Positions 7,671-13,926 of a stretch of 14,113 nucleotides of DNA are shown piece after piece (the first letter of the stretch is position 1; each line of letters opens with the position of its first letter). The DNA is from Clostridiaceae bacterium (lineage in GTDB: Bacteria > Bacillota > Clostridia > Oscillospirales > Acutalibacteraceae). Location of the stretch: assembly GCA_016292705.1 (NCBI GenBank), contig JAEDHZ010000017.1:1-14113 (forward strand), given 5' to 3'. Under the pieces are notes generated by a model. It searched no databases. It had not been told where the DNA came from and worked only from the letters and a program-made list of their open reading frames with translations. The translations under genes were made by a program, and so were the position numbers.

Positions 7671-8855
7671 TTAGAAATATTCTTTTGCAAGCTTTTCAAA
7701 AGCGGGAATTGCTTTCTTTACCATATCGGTTGAAACGCAGTATGCAATTCTGACATAGCCGGGAAAACCGAACGAATCACTCGGAACAAAGAGCAGTTCA
7801 TACTTTTTTGCTTTTTCGCAGAACGCTGCGGCATCCTTTTCCGGAGACTTCATGAAAAGATAGAACGCTCCGTCAGGTTTTGCGCAGGAAAAGCCGAGCT
7901 TCGTTGCCGTTTCAACAAGCAGATTCCGGTTGGTTTCATAAACAGAAATATCTGAGGTTTTTCCGACACATTCCTTAACAACATACTGAAGCAAAGCCGG
8001 AGCGCACACATAACCGAGCGCACGACCAGCACCGCAGACAGCCTTGAAGATTTCCCCTGAGGAAGCGACCTCGTCCGGAACAAGAATATATCCGATTCTC
8101 TCGCCGGGGAGAGAAAGCGACTTGCTGAACGAATAGCAGACAATGGTGTTGTTATAATACTTCGTAAGATACGGAACCTCAACATCTCCGTAAACAAGCT
8201 CTCTGTACGGCTCGTCCGAGATAAGGAAAATGTTTTTGTTAAACTCACTTTGCTTTTTTTCAAGCAAAGCACACAAGGTTTTAACGCAGTCTTCGTCAAG
8301 CACAACGCCGGAGGGATTGTTCGGAGAATTGACTATGATTGCCTTTGTGTTTTTGTTTATCGCCTTTTGGAGAGCTTCAAAATCCGGCAAAAGCGTTTTT
8401 TCGTCCGAGGGAACAACTTCAACTTTCATTCCGGCTTTTTCGGCAAAAACACGGTACTCCGGGAAATACGGAGCAAGAACAATAAGTTCATCTCCCGGCT
8501 CGGAAAGTGCATTGAGAGTAATCGTCAGTGAAGCGGCCGCGCCCGCAGTCATATAGAAATTCTCTTTCCTGAACGATGTGCCGTATGTCTTGTTGAGATA
8601 CTCGGCAATGGTCTGCCTTACGGAATTATCACCCACGGCGGAAGTGTAGCCGTGAAGTTCAGCCGCCGGCACAGTGTCAAGAAGTTTTTTGATTGTTTCA
8701 TTGACAATTTCCGGTGCAGGAACACTCGGATTTCCGATGCTGAAATCAAAAATATTCTCCTTGCCGACAACCTCGGCCCTTTTTTTTGCGTATTCAAAAA
8801 TCTCTCTGATAACTGATGAATGAGCGCCAAGCTCATACATTTCACTTGAAAACAT
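7671..8855 (-). CDS. PLP-dependent class I/II aminotransferase, probably aromatic
   Basis: A 394-residue fold-type I aminotransferase. PLP-site residues are visible: SPNNPSG (177-183, Asn180), ISDEPY (212-217, Asp214 and Tyr217), SFSKS (242-246, Schiff-base Lys245) and GERIGY (251-256, Arg253). A C-terminal Arg in YVRIAY should bind the substrate carboxylate. The general family is often annotated as aspartate aminotransferase. As the first gene of an operon that makes phenylpyruvate and 4-hydroxyphenylpyruvate, the likely job here is the final transamination to Phe and Tyr; this is inference from context. The ATG is preceded by GAGGGTGG. pheA begins 10 nt downstream. Substrate specificity cannot be read from the sequence. 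Confidence 0.9.
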   Translation of the reverse strand: MFSSEMYELGAHSSVIREIFEYAKKRAEVVGKENIFDFSIGNPSVPAPEIVNETIKKLLDTVPAAELHGYTSAVGDNSVRQTIAEYLNKTYGTSFRKENFYMTAGAAASLTITLNALSEPGDELIVLAPYFPEYRVFAEKAGMKVEVVPSDEKTLLPDFEALQKAINKNTKAIIVNSPNNPSGVVLDEDCVKTLCALLEKKQSEFNKNIFLISDEPYRELVYGDVEVPYLTKYYNNTIVCYSFSKSLSLPGERIGYILVPDEVASSGEIFKAVCGAGRALGYVCAPALLQYVVKECVGKTSDISVYETNRNLLVETATKLGFSCAKPDGAFYLFMKSPEKDAAAFCEKAKKYELLFVPSDSFGFPGYVRIAYCVSTDMVKKAIPAFEKLAKEYF

Positions 8856-8923
8856 ATATCCACCCTCACAGCATTCAAAAATATTGAAGATTTATTTGCT
8901 TTAGCAGTTTAAATCGTGATTAT

Positions 8924-8952
8924 ATTATACCATTCGCTTTCTGTTTCTTCAA
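8924..8952 (-). promoter_or_regulatory. Sigma-A-type promoter of the aromatic amino acid operon
   Basis: On the minus strand TTGAAG (8952-8947) is followed, after exactly 17 nt, by a perfect TATAAT (8929-8924). A TG one base before the -10 makes it an extended -10. Transcription should start near 8917, leaving a leader of about 60 nt before the aminotransferase ATG. This is the only good promoter seen for the nine-gene unit. Confidence 0.75.
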
Positions 8953-8962
8953 TCGTGAAGAA
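8945..8962. promoter_or_regulatory. Candidate operator over the -35 of the aro operon promoter
   Basis: A perfect 7-bp inverted repeat, TTCTTCA and TGAAGAA separated by ATCG, covers the -35 hexamer (8947-8952). The place and symmetry fit a repressor site. The regulator is not in the window and the site is not a box I recognise. Confidence 0.4.
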
Positions 8963-9088
8963 TGACAAAGATTGAGCCGCAAAAAACAAGAAATACCGGC
9001 AAAAAAGCCAAAAAGAACTGTTTAATTGATATGCGCAGCCTGAAAAGGCAAAATAAGACTCGACATTTTCTACAAAAATCGTTGAAAA

Positions 9089-9109
9089 AAATTGAAAAAA
9101 TTTCAATTT
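9089..9109. repeat. Palindrome with 9-bp arms in the divergent region
   Basis: Arms AAATTGAAA and TTTCAATTT are perfect reverse complements around AAA. A TTGAAAAAA direct repeat with 10-nt spacing (9082, 9092) overlaps the left side. Low complexity makes chance symmetry more likely, but the position between two promoters fits an operator or a bent AT tract. Confidence 0.35.
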
Positions 9110-9126
9110 ATAATTTCAAATTAAAA

Positions 9127-9166
9127 TTAATAATTTGTTTACACATATTATAATATGTTCAACAAT
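9127..9166 (+). promoter_or_regulatory. Promoter region of the first esterase with embedded palindrome
   Basis: Two readings are possible. A perfect TATAAT at 9149-9154 has a weak TTAATA 16 nt upstream (9127-9132). Alternatively TTTACA (9138-9143) has AACAAT 17 nt downstream (9161-9166). The perfect palindrome ACATATTATAATATGT (9143-9158) lies over the first -10 or fills the spacer of the second, so bound protein would control initiation either way. Confidence 0.5.
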
Positions 9167-9220
9167 CGGTGACAGAATTACCCGTTGTGTAAACTAAACC
9201 ATGTTAGGAGAGAAACCAGA

Positions 9221-10258
9221 ATGTTGACTAATCTTCACAATCTTTTCAAAAAAGCGGTCGCTCTCATAATTACCTGCGGAATTTCGCTCGGACTGCTTTC
9301 GTCCTTTGCGGATGACACTGACCTTTCCTTCCGTTCGCTCGTTGTTCGTGAGGGAATGCGCACTGTTATGCAGGTTATAAATCCCGAGGGCGGCGGGGCA
9401 ATCTTCGGAAAGGTTGCCGGAAAAATCACAAACCTCCCGACCGTATACATACCCTCAGCCGGATTCAGGCATGAAAAGGTTCAGCTTGAAAACTGCACCG
9501 CTGAAGTGCTCACAAAGGAAAACAGCAAAAACAGCAACAAGGTCATTTTCCAAATTCACGGCGGAGCTTTCGTTTTCGGTCTTCTTGATGTTTACCGCCT
9601 GGAAGCAGAAAAGCTTTCAAACTATTGCGACGGAGCAACGGTTGTTATGGTTGACTATCGGCTTGCACCGGAAACCATATTCCCCGGAGCACTCGAGGAT
9701 GTTCTCGACTGCTGGGAATGGATGCTTGACAGCGGCTATAAGCCCGAGAACATTGTTGTTATCGGTGACAGCGCCGGAGGAAACCTCACCCTTGAACTTA
9801 TCCTCAACCTGCGTGACTCAAAAAGGGAGCTTCCCTGTGCAGCAATAACAATGTCTCCGTGGTCGGATCTCGCTTCGGAAAGCGAATCATACAAAACCAA
9901 TGTGTATATAGATCCGATTTTCGGATTCAGGGAGGGCGTTGACAAGGAGCTTGATGTTGAGGATATTATCAGGCTTTACGCAGGAGATGCCGATTTGCAC
10001 AACCCGAAGCTTTCTCCTATGTATGCTGAATATGACGGATTCTGCCCGACGCTCATCCAGGTCGGAACAGCCGAAGTGCTCTATAGCGAATCAATCACCA
10101 TTGCCGAAAAGATGAGAAAAGCCGGTGTTGAAGTCACTCTCACTGAATACAGCGGAATGTGGCATGTCTTCCAGCTTTTGGGTGACCTCCTTCCGGAGGG
10201 TGAAGCTGCCTGGGACGAAATCGGCGCATACGCTGCAAAGCATCTCATTGGCAAATAA
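9221..10258 (+). CDS. Exported alpha/beta hydrolase, HSL (hormone-sensitive lipase) family esterase
   Basis: A carboxylic ester hydrolase of 345 residues. The N-terminus has a signal peptide: Lys10-Lys11, a hydrophobic run 12-29 and a plausible cleavage after SFA (28-30). The oxyanion-hole motif is HGGA (113-116), followed by YRLAPE (146-151). The nucleophile is Ser184 in GDSAGG (182-187), and His315 (WHVF) is the likely catalytic histidine. The acid position falls in GTAEVL (282-287), giving Glu285 where many relatives have Asp. The ATG at 9221 is chosen over an upstream in-frame TTG (9185) because AGGAG at 9206-9210 serves only the ATG and the product then starts with a clean signal peptide. 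It is divergent from the aro operon and ends in a strong terminator, so it is probably monocistronic. The substrate is unknown. Confidence 0.88.
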   Translation: MLTNLHNLFKKAVALIITCGISLGLLSSFADDTDLSFRSLVVREGMRTVMQVINPEGGGAIFGKVAGKITNLPTVYIPSAGFRHEKVQLENCTAEVLTKENSKNSNKVIFQIHGGAFVFGLLDVYRLEAEKLSNYCDGATVVMVDYRLAPETIFPGALEDVLDCWEWMLDSGYKPENIVVIGDSAGGNLTLELILNLRDSKRELPCAAITMSPWSDLASESESYKTNVYIDPIFGFREGVDKELDVEDIIRLYAGDADLHNPKLSPMYAEYDGFCPTLIQVGTAEVLYSESITIAEKMRKAGVEVTLTEYSGMWHVFQLLGDLLPEGEAAWDEIGAYAAKHLIGK

Positions 10259-10274
10259 TATTAAACACCGCAAC

Positions 10275-10315
10275 AAACCGCACACTTGCCGAATGACGGC
10301 AGGCGTGCGGTTTTT
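10275..10315. terminator. Bidirectional intrinsic terminator between convergent genes
   Basis: Arms AAACCGCAC and GTGCGGTTT form a perfect 9-bp outer stem. After a 2-nt internal mismatch an inner stem follows (TTGCCG against CGGCAG, with one G-T pair), closing on a short loop. A T run follows on the plus strand (to 10315) and a weaker one on the minus strand. It ends the esterase mRNA and probably the facing DUF305-like gene too. Confidence 0.85.
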
Positions 10316-10335
10316 CATCAGCTCGCTTTCAGTCG

Positions 10336-10911
10336 CTACCATTTGCGGCAGATTGTGCAAAGCAGGCGTTTCATCTCGCAAATGCCTTTTGTCTGGGAAT
10401 CAATGATCGAGCAGAGAATCGGCTTCAGCTCCGGACATACGCAGAAGCTCAACGCATTTTTGCTCATTTTTATTCCGCCCTCCATGTGTGGAATCATCTC
10501 ACGGATAAAGTTTGCATTGAGGCAGTTATCTGCGCAGGCAAAGCCCATTTTGTCAAACATTTTCTGTGTTATTGCATCATAGCGTCGCTTATAAAGGCAG
10601 AGATCCTGCTCGCTGTTTTTGCAGTTCTCACATTTGCAAAGGATTTCCTTCAGGCATTCAATGCCTTCTGTCTCCTCCGCAATAATACAGTTCGCCATAT
10701 TCTGAAGAGGAATACAAGTCGTATAGCGCAAAAGATTCTCTGCCATTTTGATTGCTGCCTCGTGGTGAGGTATCATCTGACAGATGAAGTTCTGAGAAAT
10801 ACTGCAGCTTGTTTTTGCGTTTGTCATTTTGTCTATCATGCAGTCAAGAATTTCATAATAGCAGGAAAGATAATTCTTGACAACACAGCTAAGTTCATAT
10901 TGGGTATTCAT
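10336..10911 (-). CDS. Cysteine-rich protein with two DUF305-like repeats, putative metal-binding
   Basis: A 191-residue protein with no signal peptide or membrane segment, hence probably cytoplasmic. It has two copies of the DUF305 core: FICQMIPHHEAAIKMA (42-57) and FIREMIPHMEGGIKMS (135-150), 93 residues apart. Each is followed by a second helix of the family type, NCIIAEETEGIECL (74-87) and CSIIDSQTKGICEM (167-180). Twenty residues are cysteine, more than 10 percent, including CKCENC (92-97) and FCVC (156-159), with many Met and His as well. Some DUF305 proteins bind copper (for example cyanobacterial CopM), so metal binding or metal sensing is a reasonable inference, not shown. GGGAGGTGA just upstream fixes the ATG. 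It is divergent from the CE2-like gene and convergent with the esterase. Confidence 0.8.
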   Translation of the reverse strand: MNTQYELSCVVKNYLSCYYEILDCMIDKMTNAKTSCSISQNFICQMIPHHEAAIKMAENLLRYTTCIPLQNMANCIIAEETEGIECLKEILCKCENCKNSEQDLCLYKRRYDAITQKMFDKMGFACADNCLNANFIREMIPHMEGGIKMSKNALSFCVCPELKPILCSIIDSQTKGICEMKRLLCTICRKW

Positions 10912-11067
10912 TCTTTCACCTCCCCGGTCAATACCATTTTATTCGCCGGAAGTCAAACGGTGAGAGAGATTGCCGCTTTTCAGCCGTACATGGGCACTCT
11001 TGACCTTGCGGCAATTATATGTTATTATACTGAATATTTTTTCGCAACCACATCGGGAGGTTAAACA
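10912..11067. other. Divergent intergenic region of the DUF305-like and CE2-like genes
   Basis: This 156-base stretch holds the ribosome binding sites of both genes, the plus-strand promoter, and an 8-bp inverted repeat (ATTGCCGC at 10969-10976, GCGGCAAT at 11008-11015) that encloses the -35 of that promoter. On the minus strand a TATAAT (11029-11024) almost coincides with the plus-strand -10, but no acceptable -35 is seen for it. Confidence 0.5.
11000..11028 (+). promoter_or_regulatory. Promoter of the CE2-like esterase
   Basis: TTGACC (11000-11005), a 17-nt spacer and TATTAT (11023-11028), with TG one base ahead of the -10 (extended -10). Predicted start near 11035, giving a leader of about 33 nt to the ATG at 11068. 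Confidence 0.7.
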
Positions 11068-12303
11068 ATGGAAAGGAAAACTCTTCGAATTATTGCGGTT
11101 TCCCTGTTTTTTGTTATTCTTATTTGTTTTGTTTTCATTGTTATCAACTTTGATTCTGAACGATTTGAGGACAGCCTCGGATTAAACGGTATCTTTGGAA
11201 AAGACAATGCCTCCTCAACAACGAAGCTTTATGCCGCCAATCCCCGTTTCCCCGAAAATACTGAGAACAGGATAATTTCCTTTATGCCCGACCAAAACTT
11301 TGTTAAAAACATCGGAAGAACATTCTTTGAAAACGGAACGCTCTGGTTTTCAATGTCCGGAAGCGGCTGTGCTTTCCTTTGCGACGGAGAGAGCGCAACA
11401 ATTGAACTGCTTGTCCGTAACTCTTACTCCGTCCCCTACAGTCACCGTCCCCGTGTGCTTATCCTTGTCAACGGCGAAACCGCTGCAGATGTTGTTCTTG
11501 ACGAGGAAAGCGAAAGCATCACCGTTGACCTTTCCTCGATAAGCGGTGATGCGGAGGTTCAGATTCTCAAAGCTTCCGAATCTGTATATTCAACTGTCGG
11601 AATTGCTTCAATAACCGCAAACGCAAAGGGCGATATCTGCCCTGCGCCACAAAGGCAGTTGAGGATTGAATTCATCGGCGACTCAATCACGGCGGGCTAC
11701 GGTCTTGACGAGGAGAGCCCGAACGCAGCCTTTTCAACAAGAACGGAGAATTTTGCAGAAACCTATGCTTATCTTGCCGCAAAGGAGCTTTTTGCCGACT
11801 GCAACGCTGTTGCTTTTTCCGGCTACGGAGTTCTGACCGGCTTTTCATCAAACGGAAGAGCAAACGATTATGTCATTTTCAAGCACTATGACTGCGCAAT
11901 TTCCAATTCAACCGATGCGCCAAGCTGGGACTTTTCCGGTTTTGTTCCGAATGTTGTTGTCATTAACCTCGGAACAAATGACGCCTCATACTGCAGCACG
12001 CAGGGAAGCATTGAAGCTTTTGAGAATGAATATAAGCGGCTTCTTTACCTTGTCAGACAGCGCAACCCGTCTGCGTATATTCTCTGCGTTCTCGGCGACA
12101 TGAACAATTCGCTTTACCCTGCAATTGAGCGTGCGGCGGAAGCATATAAGGCCGAAACCGGTGACAGCTTTGTTCGCTGTGCAACCCTTTCCTTTGAAAT
12201 GGGCACCTACGGCAGCGCAATTGACGGACATCCGAACAAGCAGTCAAACGCCCTTGCGGCGCAGACACTTGTCAGTGAACTGAAAGCTCTGCCGCTTCAA
12301 TAA
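11068..12303 (+). CDS. Membrane-anchored SGNH/GDSL hydrolase resembling carbohydrate esterase family 2
   Basis: A 411-residue predicted O-deacetylase. An uncleaved signal-anchor or signal peptide spans about 8-26. A linker follows, then a beta-rich domain (about 80-185) like the jelly-roll that precedes the catalytic domain in CE2 enzymes. The SGNH domain (about 198-405) shows block I FIGDSITAGYG (202-212, nucleophile Ser206), block II SGYG (251-254), block III GTND (302-305) and block V DGHPN (386-390, Asp386 and His388). All four catalytic blocks are intact. CE2 enzymes remove acetyl groups from xylan or mannan sugars; acetylated plant or bacterial glycans are likely targets here by family analogy. 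GGGAGG lies 7 nt before the ATG. The gene has its own promoter and terminator. Confidence 0.83.
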   Translation: MERKTLRIIAVSLFFVILICFVFIVINFDSERFEDSLGLNGIFGKDNASSTTKLYAANPRFPENTENRIISFMPDQNFVKNIGRTFFENGTLWFSMSGSGCAFLCDGESATIELLVRNSYSVPYSHRPRVLILVNGETAADVVLDEESESITVDLSSISGDAEVQILKASESVYSTVGIASITANAKGDICPAPQRQLRIEFIGDSITAGYGLDEESPNAAFSTRTENFAETYAYLAAKELFADCNAVAFSGYGVLTGFSSNGRANDYVIFKHYDCAISNSTDAPSWDFSGFVPNVVVINLGTNDASYCSTQGSIEAFENEYKRLLYLVRQRNPSAYILCVLGDMNNSLYPAIERAAEAYKAETGDSFVRCATLSFEMGTYGSAIDGHPNKQSNALAAQTLVSELKALPLQ

Positions 12304-12317
12304 TCTGAAAAAAACAT

Positions 12318-12357
12318 CGCCGCAGACCTGCCGGAAAGGAAAGGTGTGCGGCGTTTT
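12318..12357 (+). terminator. Intrinsic terminator of the CE2-like gene
   Basis: CGCCGCA (12318-12324) pairs with TGCGGCG (12347-12353), with an inner ACCT/AGGT pairing beyond a G-G mismatch, followed by a TTTT run on the plus strand. It begins 15 nt after the stop codon. Confidence 0.82.
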
Positions 12358-12443
12358 GTTTCGGAACGGTTCGTTTTTTCCCGTCATAAAATGTAACGGC
12401 CTGCATATACGCAGGAAACTGCAAAAGGAAAGGAGGGGAAAGA

Positions 12444-12695
12444 ATGAAAATCAACTGGAAAGTCCGACTCAGAAATCCCGTGTTCTGGATGACATTCATT
12501 CCGGCTATCACGGCTTTTGTCTATTCGGTTCTTGGGCTTTTCGGCGTTGTTCCCCGGTTTACCGAAGATTCAGTATTGAATATCGGTTCAACAGCAGTTT
12601 CTGCACTGACAACAATCGGTGTTCTTGTTGACCCGACAACAAAGGGTGTTTGCGACAGCAAGGAAGCTTTGGAGTATTCTTGCCCGAAAGACTGA
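12444..12695 (+). CDS. Phi LC3-family phage holin
   Basis: A small, two-helix membrane protein of 83 residues. The opening NWKVRLRNPVFW (4-15), two hydrophobic segments (about 12-34 and 46-62), and the conserved tail DPTTKG (63-68) followed by DSKEALEY (71-78) match the phi LC3 holin family closely. In phages such holins make holes that let endolysin reach the wall. AGGAGG at 12431-12436 gives a very strong ribosome binding site, 7 nt before the ATG. No endolysin, tail or other phage gene is seen on either side, and the gene is flanked by terminators. It could be a prophage remnant or a domesticated holin used for protein release; the sequence does not decide. Confidence 0.88.
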   Translation: MKINWKVRLRNPVFWMTFIPAITAFVYSVLGLFGVVPRFTEDSVLNIGSTAVSALTTIGVLVDPTTKGVCDSKEALEYSCPKD

Positions 12696-12749
12696 CGCTC
12701 TGCTTAGGTATGAAACGGAAAAACAGTATTCTCCTGATAGGAGATGTTT

Positions 12750-12794
12750 AAAGAAAACGGTGCAGCCTTAAAATTTGGTTGCACCGTTTTCTTT
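12750..12794. terminator. Strong bidirectional terminator after holin and second esterase
   Basis: Arms AAAGAAAACGGTGCA and TGCACCGTTTTCTTT are perfect reverse complements over 15 bp, extended by three inner pairs (one G-T) around a 9-nt AT-rich loop. T-rich 3' arms on both strands fit termination of the plus-strand holin and the minus-strand esterase that faces it. A small TCTCCT-GAT-AGGAGA hairpin lies just before it at 12730-12744. Confidence 0.88.
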
Positions 12795-12818
12795 GGTCAT
12801 ACTGTTGCGTGATTAATA

Positions 12819-13850
12819 TCAATGTGTTTCGGGCTGAGCTTTGAAGCAGGTCTTGACTGCATTTGAAAAGCCTTCCAAAAGGAACTCTCTTGACTTTTGT
12901 GCAACTGAAGTATACGAAAACAAATCAAATCCATGGAAGCAACCCTCATAAACCTGCACGCAAGTTTCAACTCCTGCGTTTTTTAAGTTTTCGGCATACT
13001 GAAGCGTTTCATCATGAAAAGGGTCAATAGTTCCGACAAATGTTATTGTCGGAGGAAGATTTGAATAATCCGTTTCCCTGGCAGGGGCAGCATATTTCGG
13101 AACATCATCCGTGCCGTAAAGACTGCCGAGATAAAGCTTCCACGCCTCTTCATTTGATTTGCTGTTCCAGATAGGAGCGTCATTGTTTTGTGATGAATCC
13201 GTAATCATTCTGTCATCTAACATCGGATATACCAACATCTGATAAGCGATTGAAAACTCACCCTTATCCCTTGCAAAAAGCGTTACCGCTGCCGCAAGAC
13301 CACCGCCGGCGCTGTCGCCGCCGATAAAAATCTGGTCATTGCGGATACCGTATTCCGCTGCGTTTTCGCAAAGCCATTTGAGTGAGGCATAGCAGTCGTT
13401 AAGAGCAGCAGGATAAGGCGCATCTGTTGACCTTGTGTAATCGGGAGAAACAACAATGCAGCCCGATTTTTCAATGAAATCGTCAATATATGAGCTGTCT
13501 TGTTCGGGAATTCCAATAGCGTAACCGCCCCCGTGAATCCAAAGCACTCCCGGAACATTTTCCTTTTGCTCATTCGGGATATACAGACACATACGCATCT
13601 GTGTCCCATCGTTGCGGGGAACATATATTTCCCGGCACTGTGCATTTTTTGTTTTGAATAATACCTTGCCGATTTTATCAAGAGCGCTGTTGCAAAAAAC
13701 GAATTTCTTTTCGTTAAAACTCGGCCAGATCAACCTCACTGCCGAACCGACTGCTCTGAGTTCCGGGTTAATCATCTCGCTTTTGATGTTATAACTTCCA
13801 ATTCCAAAAATTGATACCAAACTGAGTATAAACGCAAGAATTCGTTTCAT
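12819..13850 (-). CDS. Second exported HSL-family alpha/beta hydrolase (esterase)
   Basis: A 343-residue ester hydrolase of the hormone-sensitive lipase family. The N-terminus (Lys2-Arg3, hydrophobic 4-20) is a signal peptide or anchor. Motifs are HGGGY (106-110, oxyanion hole), PDYTRS (136-141), the nucleophile Ser180 in GDSAGG (178-183), the catalytic acid Asp276 in GTIDPF (273-278) with Asp280, and His306 in CFHGFD (304-309). The triad is complete. The ATG at 13850 is preferred to a TTG three codons upstream because AAGGAG lies 9 nt before it and the signal peptide then starts normally. It is only distantly similar to the esterase at 9221: it has the usual HGGG and Asp, and the spacing of motifs differs. 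It is monocistronic between its own promoter and the strong terminator. The substrate is unknown. Confidence 0.88.
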   Translation of the reverse strand: MKRILAFILSLVSIFGIGSYNIKSEMINPELRAVGSAVRLIWPSFNEKKFVFCNSALDKIGKVLFKTKNAQCREIYVPRNDGTQMRMCLYIPNEQKENVPGVLWIHGGGYAIGIPEQDSSYIDDFIEKSGCIVVSPDYTRSTDAPYPAALNDCYASLKWLCENAAEYGIRNDQIFIGGDSAGGGLAAAVTLFARDKGEFSIAYQMLVYPMLDDRMITDSSQNNDAPIWNSKSNEEAWKLYLGSLYGTDDVPKYAAPARETDYSNLPPTITFVGTIDPFHDETLQYAENLKNAGVETCVQVYEGCFHGFDLFSYTSVAQKSREFLLEGFSNAVKTCFKAQPETH

Positions 13851-13898
13851 TGACAACAACTCCTTATTAAAGTTTTGCGCAATGTTTTGTTAACACAA

Positions 13899-13926
13899 AT
13901 ATTAACATATACCAAAAAAATGTCAA
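13899..13926 (-). promoter_or_regulatory. Promoter of the second esterase
   Basis: On the minus strand a perfect TTGACA (13926-13921), a 16-nt spacer and TAATAT (13904-13899), with TG one base before the -10. An inverted repeat TGTTAA (13888-13893) and TTAACA (13902-13907) overlaps the -10 and could bind a regulator. Expected leader about 40 nt. Confidence 0.65.

Larger units (their letters stand above)
8856..9220. other. AT-rich divergent intergenic region (365 bases)
   Basis: Separates the minus-strand aro operon from the plus-strand esterase. It holds the aro promoter and its inverted repeat, a 9-bp-arm palindrome at 9089-9109, a 16-bp perfect palindrome at 9143-9158, and the esterase ribosome binding site. 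No ORF with a ribosome binding site, no tRNA and no T-box or attenuator-like leader was found. No gene for the regulators that would use these sites is present. Confidence 0.7.

Noticed and set aside
8856..8917. T-box or leader-peptide attenuator before the aro operon
   Set aside because: The leader predicted from the clear promoter is about 60 nt, with no T-box core, no Phe/Tyr-rich short frame and no terminator hairpin; only a weak TTCAA/TTGAA pairing is present.
9185..9220. TTG start extending the first esterase by 12 residues
   Set aside because: No ribosome binding site before the TTG, and the extension would spoil an otherwise normal signal peptide; AGGAG serves the ATG at 9221.
10486..11064. 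192-codon plus-strand ORF opposite the DUF305-like gene
   Set aside because: Antisense shadow; the minus strand has the DUF305 motifs and a strong ribosome binding site, and this frame runs through the CE2 promoter.
12301..12818. Prophage or lysis cassette around the holin
   Set aside because: No endolysin, structural, integrase or att-like sequence is seen; only the holin is phage-like.
13851..13859. TTG start extending the second esterase by three residues
   Set aside because: The ATG at 13850 has AAGGAG at good spacing and a normal Lys/Arg start to the signal peptide.
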